Shown here: positions 8,455 through 17,363 of the stretch, in pieces
Layout of the letters: each line of letters starts with the position of its first letter
Numbering within the stretch: position 1 is the first letter of the stretch
Source of the DNA: Rhodococcus sp. IEGM 1379
GTDB taxonomy: Bacteria; Actinomycetota; Actinomycetes; Mycobacteriales; Mycobacteriaceae
Direction of reading: 5' to 3'
Length of the DNA stretch: 64,000 nucleotides
Assembly: GCF_030056815.1 (NCBI RefSeq)
Contig: NZ_JASHKR010000010.1
Span: 1-64,000 of the forward strand
Notes under the pieces: generated by a model
The model's input: only the letters and a program-made list of their open reading frames with translations
Database searches by the model: none
What the model was told of the DNA's origin: nothing
Program-made: the position numbers and the translations under genes

Positions 8455-9894
8455 CTAAGCCACTCGCTTGGCTGTCCGGCCACCGAATTCCAGCATCACA
8501 GCGCGTCCGGTGTCGTCGGTGACGAAGCGTCCCAACGCTCGCGTGGTATCCGCACGAGCAGCGAAGTTGCTGTCAGTGACGAAGGCTATCGGGATCGCCG
8601 GCGGCCACACGATGTCCTCGTACTCGCCGAGGTCTTGTGCACTACCCATCCGGACGCCGATTCCCTCGTCACCAAGGGCGACCGTCATCGTCAGGGAGCC
8701 GGCTTGATACTTGCCCACGACCGCGTCGACCGCAGCGGGGGTGAGTTCGACCAGGTCGAGCGAAACGGGCGCGGGCAGTTCCGCGATGTTGCTCATGCAC
8801 CAATCGACAACCTTCTTGCCGATTCCTCCACCGAGCGCATTGGTCAGAACTGTGACGGCAAAGTTCTTCTCAGGAACTGTCATGAACTCGGAGACCTGGA
8901 GATTGCTCACGTTTCCGCCGTGCCTGACGACCTGTGTGGTGCCGTATCTGGTCAGCAGCCATCCCAGACCGACCTCTTCGAACATCATTGCCGCCGGCCG
9001 CTGCGGTGCCTGCATCAGCAACCGTGTGGGCTCTTCGAGCGGCTGACCCCCTCCGGGGTGTTCGCCCGAGAGTGCGTAGCGTGCCCAGACGAGTTGATCC
9101 CGCACCGAGGACCACATTCCGCCGCAGGGCGTCATGCCGCGGTCGAGTCCGGTTTCGTTGGAAACGAACGGGACATCGTCGCGAATGTAGTGACCGAGTG
9201 CAAACCGATGAGTCATCACGTCCCAGGGCAGGAAGGCTGAATCCATCATTTCGAGAGGTTCCAGGACTCGCTGTTTGACCAACTCTTCGAAAGTCAGCCC
9301 GCTAATCTTGGCCACGACGTGTCCGGCGAGAACGAAACCGGAATTGCTGTAGGAGAAGACCTCACCGACCGGGAATTCTTGTCGCAGCTCGTTCAGTCGC
9401 GAAACCGAGCGTCCCAATGCGTCTTCGCCCCAGCCTGCCGAGAGGCTGGCGTCGCCGGTAAATCCACCGGTGTGGGTAAGGAGGTGTCGCATGGTGACTG
9501 TGCGGGTAGCTTCTTCATCGGCGAAGGCGAGCTCGGGTACGTATTCGACCACCGGGGTGTCAAGGTTGAGCAAGCCGTCCTCGACAAGTGCCATGGCAGC
9601 AGTCGCGGCGAAAACCTTTGTAGTGGAGCCGATCATGAACATAGTCTTGTCGGTGACCGGAAGTTGGGTGACGACGCTCTCGATACCGCTGGTGACGACG
9701 ATGTCCGTGTCACCGTGCACGATGCCGACCGAGACGCCGGGGATGTTCGCCTCGAACCTCCACTGGTCGACGAGTTCCTGCAACTGTTCTTGCATCTTTG
9801 ATTCCTCGATTTCGCCGGCGTTCTGTGTTGCTGTTTCTTCGGTTGGTGTGAATCTGGGGTGAAGGTCGTCGTGGACCAGTGGTCGGTCGCTCAT
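8455..9894 (-). CDS. Serine hydrolase of beta-lactamase/D-aminopeptidase (S12) type
   Basis: The 479-residue protein has the class C beta-lactamase/S12 peptidase fold. Catalytic elements are IGSTTK (Ser near 89), YSN in FSYSNSGF (near 183) and HGG (near 326). A C-terminal ~100-residue lipocalin-like tail follows, as in D-stereospecific S12 aminopeptidases. There is no signal peptide, so it probably acts in the cytoplasm on imported peptides. ATG 9894 has GAAGGG upstream. A second start at 9795 (MQEQLQEL) has GAGGA before it and may be the real one. Residues 1-20 (MSDRPLVHDDLHPRFTPTEE) resemble the start of the S9-S12 fusion at 38696, a likely deletion scar. The exact substrate is unknown. Confidence 0.85.
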   Translation of the reverse strand: MSDRPLVHDDLHPRFTPTEETATQNAGEIEESKMQEQLQELVDQWRFEANIPGVSVGIVHGDTDIVVTSGIESVVTQLPVTDKTMFMIGSTTKVFAATAAMALVEDGLLNLDTPVVEYVPELAFADEEATRTVTMRHLLTHTGGFTGDASLSAGWGEDALGRSVSRLNELRQEFPVGEVFSYSNSGFVLAGHVVAKISGLTFEELVKQRVLEPLEMMDSAFLPWDVMTHRFALGHYIRDDVPFVSNETGLDRGMTPCGGMWSSVRDQLVWARYALSGEHPGGGQPLEEPTRLLMQAPQRPAAMMFEEVGLGWLLTRYGTTQVVRHGGNVSNLQVSEFMTVPEKNFAVTVLTNALGGGIGKKVVDWCMSNIAELPAPVSLDLVELTPAAVDAVVGKYQAGSLTMTVALGDEGIGVRMGSAQDLGEYEDIVWPPAIPIAFVTDSNFAARADTTRALGRFVTDDTGRAVMLEFGGRTAKRVA

Positions 9895-9995
9895 GTATGC
9901 CCTTCGAATCGGAGGAACTACTTCGTGCAAATCGCCAATGTGTAAATCGTTGTCGTAAAGCTTATCCAGGACGCGGTTGAGCTACCGACAACTCC

Positions 9996-10084
9996 ATCTT
10001 CACGACCGACCTGACGCATGTCTCGGACGATCCTCAAGAAAATCAAGCCACTTTTCGTCCCGTCGCACCAAATCCGAATCGTCA
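9996..10084 (-). promoter_or_regulatory. 89-bp duplicated control element, copy A
   Basis: Read on the minus strand, this 89-bp block matches 11733-11821 on the plus strand without gaps and with roughly ten mismatches (about 89% identity by eye). It includes a long identical core containing GACGAAAAGTGGCTTGATTT. Each copy lies upstream of an island gene and points toward it; here that is the S12 hydrolase. The core holds a direct repeat CTTGA-N4-CTTGA. It probably contains a promoter and a regulator site. Confidence 0.7.
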
Positions 10085-10174
10085 ACCCGAAGCCGGTGAT
10101 CCGACGCAGAATCCGGATGATAAAAGCCTGACCGGGGATGCTCTTGTCGGGACAGGTCTTTCGCGATTTATTGT

Positions 10175-11581
10175 CTAGTTGGAGTTGTCCTTCTGGATGA
10201 GGAGCATCGCGTCGTCCGTGGGATCGAAATACAGCTTCGGGTCGGCGACAAGCGCGGCGTCTTCACCATGGGTTTGCATGGTAACCACCCAGGCGCGATC
10301 GTCGTGCTCCAGATACCAGGTGCCGGCAAGAACTCCGATGGAGCTGCCACCCTTGAATCCGCCGTAGGTGAACCATTTCGCAGATTCGTCACTGAGCGCA
10401 GGGTCCTCGGCCAGGATATCCCGAATCGGGGCGCCGCTCTCGGGCTTCGCCATCTCTTGCAACGAGACCAGCGCCGCGCGCAGGTCCGCGGGGGTGGCAA
10501 ACCAGTCGATATAGAACGGCCATGCCGGCGACGTGAATGCCGTCGGCGGGATGTCGACTAGGCCGGTCGATAGCGCTGCGAGTATCACCCGTCGCTCGTC
10601 CGGGGTCCCGTCGCGCCATGAGATCCGTTGTGCGCCTTCACCTCCGCAGCCGAGTTGAAAAAGAGCTCGGGTCGGCTTGAGCGGGATGTTCCGCGAGGGA
10701 TCCGCCATACCCATTGCTACAAACGTGGATTCAACCTGTTCATGCCCGAGCGCGGCGATCAGCATGTCGGTCGCGGTGTTGTCGCTGATCGAGATCATCT
10801 TTCCGGCAGTTTCCCGGACGGTCACTTCGGTTCCCGATGGCAGGTCTTGCATGGTCCCGCCGGGCATCGACTTGAGGTCGTCGGTGATGGTGAGCTTCTG
10901 ATCCCACGAGAGTGTCCCGTTCTTGACAGCCGTCGCGACCGCGCCGAGAACGTACAGCTTGATCGTTGACCCTGTGGGCTGGGGTGAGGTATCCCCGACG
11001 CTGAAGACTTCGGCGTTCTTTCCTCCGGTGACCTCGATGACGGTCAGATTGGTCGGTGCGGGTAGGGCTTTGACGGCTGTCGCGAGTTCCTGCCACGACG
11101 CTGCCGGAACATGAGGCTCCGGGGTCGGTGTGATCGCCATGCCCGCGATCAGGCCGTTGCCGTCGACGACGACGTTCATGTCGAGGTGACCGCCGGTGGT
11201 ACTGGTGATGGAAACGGTGCCGTCGGTGACTCCACCCTTGTAATCGACTGTGGTACAAGGCTTTCCGGCTCGCATCGAGTCGAAGTCCGCGGGCGTGAGA
11301 ACGACGGGTGCGTTGGGGCCGAAGTGCGCGGAGGTCTCCTCCGGGGTCAGAGATGTGCTCATGTTGACCGCATTCAGAAGCCAGGCGATCTGTTTTCCGA
11401 CGGCGCTGTCAGGGACCGTGACTGCCGCGAGCGCCTCGGTGGTCGAGACGCTCGTGCTGCTTTCCGAGTCATTCGCGATATCAGATCCGGAACTGCACGC
11501 GGCCAGCGCGACTACTGCTGCGGAGACAATGGCCACCAGTGCAAGGGGGCGACCCTTCCTTCGTGTGTTGTCGAAATTCAT
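10175..11581 (-). CDS. Class A beta-lactamase-like lipoprotein (LpqF-like)
   Basis: The 468-residue exported lipoprotein has a signal LALVAIVSAAVVALAAC with lipobox LAAC. A ~100-residue NTF2/DUF3887-like N-terminal region (GKQIAWLLNAVNMSTSLTPEETSAHFG) follows, then a class A penicillin-recognising domain. Visible catalytic elements are STIK (near 205), SDN (near 264) and KGG (near 413). The overall plan resembles mycobacterial LpqF. These proteins may act as DD-peptidases or esterases rather than true beta-lactamases. It is transcribed away from the SBP operon at 11890. AGGTGG precedes the ATG. Confidence 0.8.
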   Translation of the reverse strand: MNFDNTRRKGRPLALVAIVSAAVVALAACSSGSDIANDSESSTSVSTTEALAAVTVPDSAVGKQIAWLLNAVNMSTSLTPEETSAHFGPNAPVVLTPADFDSMRAGKPCTTVDYKGGVTDGTVSITSTTGGHLDMNVVVDGNGLIAGMAITPTPEPHVPAASWQELATAVKALPAPTNLTVIEVTGGKNAEVFSVGDTSPQPTGSTIKLYVLGAVATAVKNGTLSWDQKLTITDDLKSMPGGTMQDLPSGTEVTVRETAGKMISISDNTATDMLIAALGHEQVESTFVAMGMADPSRNIPLKPTRALFQLGCGGEGAQRISWRDGTPDERRVILAALSTGLVDIPPTAFTSPAWPFYIDWFATPADLRAALVSLQEMAKPESGAPIRDILAEDPALSDESAKWFTYGGFKGGSSIGVLAGTWYLEHDDRAWVVTMQTHGEDAALVADPKLYFDPTDDAMLLIQKDNSN

Positions 11582-11732
11582 AGATCCACCTCATCAGCAG
11601 TCGCATCTCTGCACATCGGCCTGAGGTACCGAGGCACTCAGCCTGAAGTACTGAATCGTGTAAACCTCGAGTACCGCCAACGACAGGCACGTCTTGACCA
11701 ACAAACGCGACAGGTCAGCGGCCGCGGGCTGA

Positions 11733-11821
11733 TGACGATTCGGGTTTGGTGGGACTGGACGAAAAGTGGCTTGATTTTCTTGAGAATCGGCCGAGACATA
11801 CGTCACGCCGATCGTGAAGAT
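11733..11821 (+). promoter_or_regulatory. 89-bp duplicated control element, copy B
   Basis: Inverted copy of the element at 9996-10084, located 69-157 bases before the oligopeptide-binding lipoprotein gene. It contains TTGATT (a possible -35) and, 17 bases on, AGACAT (a weak -10). It lies in the 308-bp gap between divergent genes, so it may also affect the LpqF-like gene. The remainder of that gap shows nothing else I can name. Confidence 0.7.
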
Positions 11822-11889
11822 TTAGCAGTCAGTAAGTCAACCTGCGTCCAACCGATTCGCTCGGCCCCACGCTCTTTCACGGAGGCACT

Positions 11890-13494
11890 ATGAAACACCG
11901 GTCCTATCCCACACTTGCGGCAGCAGCCGGGCTCGCCCTCGTGTTGTCTGCGTGTGGCTCCGGAAGCACCAATGCAGGCGGCTCCGGTGGTGGCGATCCC
12001 GTCACGGACGGTACGTTCCGGTTCGGACTTCAGGCCGACCCTGGCGCACTCAACCCGATCATGGCAGCGTCGACGGCAACGGCGGAGATCTCCAAGCTGG
12101 CGTACGACTACCTGGTCTTTCAGGACCCCGAGACCAGCGTCATCGGACCGTGGCTCGCGGAAAAGTGGGAAGAGACGCCCACGTCGGCGACCTTCACCAT
12201 TCGTGACGGGGTGACCTGCACGGACGGGTCCACCCTGACCGCCCAGACCATCGCCGACAACGTCAACTTCGTCGCGGACCCCGCCAACGGCTCGCAGATG
12301 CGCGGCACCACCGTTCCGTCGACAGCATCGGCCACAGCAGACCTCGCGACCCGTACGGTCACTGTCTCCACCCCGGCTGCCAGCCCGTTCCTGCTGCTCA
12401 ACCTCGCCCGGCTGCCCATCGTCTGCGACGGCGCCTTGAAGGATCCGACCGCCGCAAACAAGGCTTCGCTCGGCACCGGCATGTTCAAGGTCACCGAGGT
12501 CGTTCCCAACGACCACTACACGTTCGAGCGCCGCGACGGCTACAACTGGGGCCCGGACGACACCACCTCGGAAACACCGGGCATCCCCAAGACGGTCATC
12601 GCGTCCATGATTCCGAACGTGAGCACCGCAGCCAACCAGCTGCTGAACGGCGAAATCAACGCCGTGGCGATCTCCGGCCCGGACAAGGCCCGTGTCGACT
12701 CCGCCGATCTGACCGTCGTCGAGCGTCCAGTTCCGGCCGGTCAGATGTACTTCAACCACCTGGCCGGTAACCCGACCAGCGACCCCGCCGTGCGTAAGGC
12801 TCTGGTCCAGGCTGTCGATCTCGACGACATCACCCAGGTTCTCACCGCCGGTCAGGGAGTCCGTGCGACCAGCTTCGTCGCCCTCGAACCCCGCGCCTGC
12901 ATCTACAACTCGGTGGAAGGCAACCTTCCGACATTCGACCTCGATGCTGCGAAGGCAACCCTGAACGCCGCAGGCTGGATTGCCGGCTCCGACGGCAAGC
13001 GCAGCAAGGACGGCATTGCCCTCAAGCTCCGCATGTACTACGACGGTGTCGACGACTCGCGCAACGCAGCAGTCGAGATGGCACAGACAGCCTGGAATGC
13101 CCTCGGCGCAGTGGTCGAGGTGACCGGTGGCGATTCCAACAAGGTCATCGACGTCATGGCCAGCGGCAAGGACAACTCCGCCTGGGACATCGGCTGGATT
13201 CAGATCAACAACACCGTGCCCAGCGCGTTCACCGGCTTCTTCGCCGGACCGGTTCCGCCGGCGGGCAAAAACTTTTCGTCGCTCAGCAATGCCGCGTACG
13301 AGGCAGGCGCAACCAAGGCCTCCACCCTGACCGGCGACGCAGCATGTGATGCCTGGGCAGCTGCCGAGTCCGAGATCGTCAAGTCGGTCGACGCGGTGCC
13401 GTTCGCGAATTCGGTCAACAACACCTACTTCTCCAAGTCCGGACTCGCATTCGGTAAGACCTACACCGGACCCGCACTGCGCGTCTACAAGTAG
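11890..13494 (+). CDS. Oligopeptide ABC transporter substrate-binding lipoprotein
   Basis: A 534-residue family 5 (DppA/OppA-type) solute-binding protein. It has a lipoprotein signal ending LVLSAC and the family segments LAEKWEETPTSATFTIRDGVTCTDGSTLTAQTIADNV and YTFERRDGYNWGP. It delivers peptide-like ligands to the permease and ATPases encoded next. The start has GGAGGCACT just upstream. It is the first gene of a + strand operon (SBP, permease, permease-ATPase fusion, ATPase, then GNAT and racemase). Close paralogue at 37032. Ligand specificity cannot be read from sequence; context favours D-residue-containing peptides. Confidence 0.92.
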   Translation: MKHRSYPTLAAAAGLALVLSACGSGSTNAGGSGGGDPVTDGTFRFGLQADPGALNPIMAASTATAEISKLAYDYLVFQDPETSVIGPWLAEKWEETPTSATFTIRDGVTCTDGSTLTAQTIADNVNFVADPANGSQMRGTTVPSTASATADLATRTVTVSTPAASPFLLLNLARLPIVCDGALKDPTAANKASLGTGMFKVTEVVPNDHYTFERRDGYNWGPDDTTSETPGIPKTVIASMIPNVSTAANQLLNGEINAVAISGPDKARVDSADLTVVERPVPAGQMYFNHLAGNPTSDPAVRKALVQAVDLDDITQVLTAGQGVRATSFVALEPRACIYNSVEGNLPTFDLDAAKATLNAAGWIAGSDGKRSKDGIALKLRMYYDGVDDSRNAAVEMAQTAWNALGAVVEVTGGDSNKVIDVMASGKDNSAWDIGWIQINNTVPSAFTGFFAGPVPPAGKNFSSLSNAAYEAGATKASTLTGDAACDAWAAAESEIVKSVDAVPFANSVNNTYFSKSGLAFGKTYTGPALRVYK

Positions 13495-13538
13495 GCAGTT
13501 CCACCGTCCCAGCATCCAGCCCCTCGGAAAGACAGCCC

Positions 13539-14552
13539 ATGAGTCAAACAATTGAAGCCGCGACACCACAAGCGGCACCGTCGGCTCGAAAGAAGTTATT
13601 CGAGTCCGACAGCTGGCCTGCGTACCTTCTGCGCCGCCTAGGCACGTTCGTGGTCTCTCTCTGGGCGCTGGTGACGGCGGCCTTCCTGATGCTCCAGCTG
13701 ATTCCGGGCGATCCCGTCCGGTTGGCACTGGGACTGAACGCCCCGGTCGAGCTTGTCGAGTCGACGAGGTCGCAACTCGGTTACGACCTTCCGCTGTACC
13801 AGCAGTACTTCCGCTTCATCGGTGGTCTGCTCAGTGGCAATCCGGGTGACTCGATCACCTTGAGGACTCCGGTCCTCGAGGTGATCGAGTCCCGGTTGCC
13901 CGCCACGCTCGAACTGGCCTTCCTCACGGTCATCACCGTGCTGGTCATCGGTATCCCGATCGGGCTCATCTTCGCGGCGCTGACCCGAGGTGGCCGTAGG
14001 CGCGGAGTCGAGATCGGTTACACCGCAACGTCGGGCACCATCGCTGTCATTCCGGAGTTCATGTTCGGTACGGCATTGGTCTACCTGTTCGCCGTCACGT
14101 TCCCGATCCTTCCGGTCGCTGGACGAGGTGGACCGGAAAGCTACATCCTCCCGGTTGCCGCCATGTCCATCGGCACCATTGCTTCCATGTCGCGCATCGT
14201 GCGCGCCGAGGCTCTCAGCGTGCTCGACATGGACTACATCCGAACGGCACGCGCCAAGCGGATGTCCGCGGCGCGCATGTACTTTCGTCACGCAATGCCC
14301 AACCTCCTGACCTCCACGCTGACGCTGGCCGGTCTCCTGTTGGGTGGCCTCATCGCCGGAACCGTGCTCATCGAAAGCATTTTCGCTTGGCCGGGAATGG
14401 GATTGGCCTTGGTCAAGGCCATCACCGAGAAGGACTATCCACTCGCCCAGACACTGGTCGTGATCTACGGCAGCATCGTCCTCCTCATCAATTTCATCGT
14501 CGACGTGGTGCTCGCTCTGATCGACCCACGATCCACCATCCGGGAGAACTGA
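13539..14552 (+). CDS. Peptide ABC transporter permease (DppB type)
   Basis: A 337-residue inner-membrane permease. Six hydrophobic helices are visible, starting with LGTFVVSLWALVTAAFLMLQLIPGDPV. The EAA cytoplasmic loop that docks the ATPase appears as AEALSVLDMDYIRTARAKRMS. The C-terminal GTVLIESIFAWPGMGLALVKAI is typical of DppB/OppB. It lies 44 nt after the binding-protein gene and ends one base before the TTG start of the fused permease-ATPase gene. Confidence 0.92.
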   Translation: MSQTIEAATPQAAPSARKKLFESDSWPAYLLRRLGTFVVSLWALVTAAFLMLQLIPGDPVRLALGLNAPVELVESTRSQLGYDLPLYQQYFRFIGGLLSGNPGDSITLRTPVLEVIESRLPATLELAFLTVITVLVIGIPIGLIFAALTRGGRRRGVEIGYTATSGTIAVIPEFMFGTALVYLFAVTFPILPVAGRGGPESYILPVAAMSIGTIASMSRIVRAEALSVLDMDYIRTARAKRMSAARMYFRHAMPNLLTSTLTLAGLLLGGLIAGTVLIESIFAWPGMGLALVKAITEKDYPLAQTLVVIYGSIVLLINFIVDVVLALIDPRSTIREN

Positions 14553-14553
14553 G

Positions 14554-16458
14554 TTGAGCACCTCACCTACGGTCGAAACGGCCGCCACGACGCCTCCTCG
14601 TCGGCACTGGCCGGTCCAGACTTTCCGCACTCCCCTGGGAATGCTGGCTCTCACCTTTCTGACAGCCCTGATCGCACTGGTGATCTTCGGACCGATCATC
14701 TGGGGCGACGCCGCTGTCGTCGGCAACCCCAAGGCGCTCTCCCAGGGTCCGAGTTCCGAACACATCTTCGGCACCGATGCCGGTGGACGAGATGTCTTCG
14801 CCCGCACCATGACCGCGGCACGGTTGTCCGTCCTCATGGCACTGAGCGCCGTGGGCCTCGGTGTCGCGTTGGGCCTGTTCCTCGGAACACTCCCGCTGCT
14901 CGCTCCCCGCCGGATCGGTCGGTTCGTCGTGGCCTTCCTCAACTTCGCCATCGCCTTCCCCGGATTGCTCCTGGCGATCTTCCTGCTCGTCGTGCTCGGA
15001 CAGGGCTCCGGCAGTGCCGTAATAGCGATCGGTCTCGCCATGGCCTCACCGTTCGCCCGACTGACCTACGCACTGTCCTCTTCGGTGAACGGCCGCGACT
15101 TCATCGACGCTGCACGCATCCTCGGAGTCACCAAGCCCGGCTTGCTGTTCCGGCACATCCTTCCCAACATCCGCGAACCACTCATCGTCAACGCCAGCAT
15201 CTCCGTCGGCAGCGGACTCGTCGTCTTCGCCGGCCTGTCGTTCCTCGGCCTGGGCATCCAGCCGCCGGCCTTCGACTGGGGTCGCATGCTCAACGAAGGT
15301 CTGTCGAAGATCTTCGTCAACCCCGCCACCGCACTGGCACCCGGCATCGCCGTCGTACTCTCCGGCCTGACCTTCACGTTGGTCGGCGAGGCCATCGCCC
15401 GCGGCGCGGGTGTTCGCAGCCCCATCAGCAGCAAGCTCCCCAAATGGAACCCGATCAACAAGGCCACGAGCGAGCCTAAGTCGGCTCTGTCCGAGGGTGC
15501 TACGCAATCGACTCCGGTGGACGACAACGCTGTTCTCACCGTCCGCAACATGTCCGTCGCAGTTCCGGCGGGCAACGTCTGGCGTCGACCTGTCGACAAC
15601 ATCAGCTTCACTGTCCACCGCGGTGAAACTGTCGGTATCGTCGGCGAATCCGGTTCCGGAAAGTCACTCAGCTGCATGGCGATCTCGCAGCTGACCGATC
15701 ACCCGACGGTCGTCGACGCAGGCCTGATCGAATTCGACGGCACGGTCCTGATGAAGGACGGAAAGCGGCCGGAAGGTTCTGCCGCACGCAAGATCGCCCG
15801 CCAACTCGGAACGCGCATGTCCATGGTGTTCCAGGACCCCATGTCCTCGATGAACCCGTCCCTCAAGGTCGGGTACCAGGTCGCCGAGATCGGCTGGCTG
15901 CACGAGGGAATGAGCAAGGCGGAAGCAAAGAAGGCTGCCGTCGACCGTCTCACCGCAGTGAAGATCCCCGACGCTCCTCACCGTGCGAAGCAGTACCCAC
16001 ACGAGTTCTCCGGCGGTATGCGTCAGCGTGCCATGATCGCCATGGGTCTGATGGGCAAGCCTGCACTGATCATCGCGGACGAACCCACCACCGCACTCGA
16101 CGTCACCGTCCAGCGTGAGGTTCTGGGACTGCTGCACGAGGTTCGCGAAGAGACCGGTGCCGCAATCCTTCTCATCTCGCACGACATGGCCGTCATCACC
16201 GGAATGTGCACGCGCGTCCTGGTCATGTTCGCCGGAAACATCGTCGAGGACATCGCCGTGAACGATCTGGTCGCCGGCCGCTCACAGCACCCGTACACCC
16301 GCGCGCTGATCGCCGCGGTCCCCACCATGACCACCGACCGCGACAAGCCGCTCGCCACCGTCGACGAAGTCTGGCAGGTCGAGAGCCTCGGCACTATGCC
16401 GAGCACCGTAGATGCCGAGTTGGAAGAGCTGGTTGCAGCTGCAGAGGAGATCCGATGA
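14554..16458 (+). CDS. Fused DppC-type permease and DppD-type ATPase
   Basis: One 634-residue frame joins two usually separate subunits. Residues 1-~290 are a DppC-type permease (GTDAGGRDVFART, EAA-like loop SSVNGRDFIDAARILGV, SFLGLGIQPPAFDWG). After a ~35-residue linker comes a complete ATPase: Walker A GESGSGKS, Q-loop QDPMSSMNPS, signature FSGGMRQRAMIA, Walker B LIIADEPTTALD, switch His SHD. It ends with the oligopeptide-type C-terminal extension QHPYTRALIAAVP. Start codon TTG 14554 has GGGAG upstream. The stop overlaps the next ATPase start (ATGA). No frameshift is involved; the join is clean. Confidence 0.93.
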   Translation: MSTSPTVETAATTPPRRHWPVQTFRTPLGMLALTFLTALIALVIFGPIIWGDAAVVGNPKALSQGPSSEHIFGTDAGGRDVFARTMTAARLSVLMALSAVGLGVALGLFLGTLPLLAPRRIGRFVVAFLNFAIAFPGLLLAIFLLVVLGQGSGSAVIAIGLAMASPFARLTYALSSSVNGRDFIDAARILGVTKPGLLFRHILPNIREPLIVNASISVGSGLVVFAGLSFLGLGIQPPAFDWGRMLNEGLSKIFVNPATALAPGIAVVLSGLTFTLVGEAIARGAGVRSPISSKLPKWNPINKATSEPKSALSEGATQSTPVDDNAVLTVRNMSVAVPAGNVWRRPVDNISFTVHRGETVGIVGESGSGKSLSCMAISQLTDHPTVVDAGLIEFDGTVLMKDGKRPEGSAARKIARQLGTRMSMVFQDPMSSMNPSLKVGYQVAEIGWLHEGMSKAEAKKAAVDRLTAVKIPDAPHRAKQYPHEFSGGMRQRAMIAMGLMGKPALIIADEPTTALDVTVQREVLGLLHEVREETGAAILLISHDMAVITGMCTRVLVMFAGNIVEDIAVNDLVAGRSQHPYTRALIAAVPTMTTDRDKPLATVDEVWQVESLGTMPSTVDAELEELVAAAEEIR

Positions 16459-17246
16459 GCGGGCTGGAATTTCGCGACGTCAACGTCCATCTCGGAAACG
16501 GAACCAAACGATTCCATGCCGTCAAGAACATCAACCTCCACATCCCGTCGGGATCGATAGTCGGTCTGGTCGGTGAATCAGGCTCCGGAAAGTCCACTCT
16601 GGCACGAGCAACGGTCGGTCTGGCTGAGCCGAGTTCCGGGCAGATTCTCCTCGACGGTGTCGACGTGGCTCACGCTCGAGGTGCCACCGCCCGTCTGCGC
16701 CATACCATCCAAATGGTGTTCCAGGATCCGTACTCCTGCCTGGACCCTCGCATGACCATCGGCCAGTCACTGGCCGAGGCGCTGCGCTCCACCGAACGCC
16801 GCGACAAGACCAAGCGCAGCCGTTCGGCGCGAGACACCGAGGTGGCCCGGTTACTCGCCACGGTCCAACTCCCCACCGAGAAGGCCCACGACTACCCAGG
16901 TTCGCTGTCCGGCGGTCAGCGTCAGCGCGTCGCGCTGGCCCGGGCACTCGCCGCTGCGCCGTCCGTGTTGCTCGCCGACGAGATCACCTCTGCACTGGAC
17001 GTGTCCGTGCAGGGCGCAGTCCTGAATCTCCTGGTGGATCTACAGAAACAGCTGGGTCTGACGGTTCTGTTCGTCAGTCACAATCTCGCGGTGATCCGCT
17101 ACGTCTGTGACCACGTCGCAGTCATGCTCGGCGGCGAGATCATCGAGCACGGGACGATTCTCGACGTGATCGATTCTCCTCGTGAGGCGTACACGGCCAA
17201 GCTGTTGTCCGCGATTCCGCAATTCGGAGAGCCGATGTTCCGATGA
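16455..17246 (+). CDS. Peptide ABC transporter ATPase (DppF type)
   Basis: A 263-residue ATPase with Walker A GESGSGKST, Q-loop QDPYSCLDP, signature LSGGQRQRVALA, Walker B VLLADEITSALD and SHN in the H-loop position. It pairs with the ATPase half of the fused protein to drive peptide import. Start ATG 16455 overlaps the preceding stop by 4 nt, so the two ATPases are made in step. The H-loop histidine is kept (VSHNL). It is somewhat shorter than usual because the C-terminal oligopeptide extension is brief. Confidence 0.92.
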   Translation: MSGLEFRDVNVHLGNGTKRFHAVKNINLHIPSGSIVGLVGESGSGKSTLARATVGLAEPSSGQILLDGVDVAHARGATARLRHTIQMVFQDPYSCLDPRMTIGQSLAEALRSTERRDKTKRSRSARDTEVARLLATVQLPTEKAHDYPGSLSGGQRQRVALARALAAAPSVLLADEITSALDVSVQGAVLNLLVDLQKQLGLTVLFVSHNLAVIRYVCDHVAVMLGGEIIEHGTILDVIDSPREAYTAKLLSAIPQFGEPMFR

Positions 17247-17363
17247 CAAAGCTGACAACCCTCGATTCGCCGTTCGGCGAGCATACTCTCGTGTCCGCAA
17301 TCGCTCCGAGTCCGACATCGGTTGCGGGCGTTATTCGTTCGATCACGACTGAAGGGGACATTC

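Noticed and set aside
11803-13728. 641-codon open frame on the minus strand opposite the peptide-binding lipoprotein
   Set aside because: Antisense shadow of a high-GC gene: the plus strand encodes a full family 5 binding protein with lipoprotein signal, while the minus frame has no recognisable domain and odd Cys/Arg/Gly composition.
17267-17327. Hairpins in the gap before GNAT copy 1 as a terminator
   Set aside because: Stems are short or mismatched with no T-run; at most a weak attenuator, and the operon probably continues.
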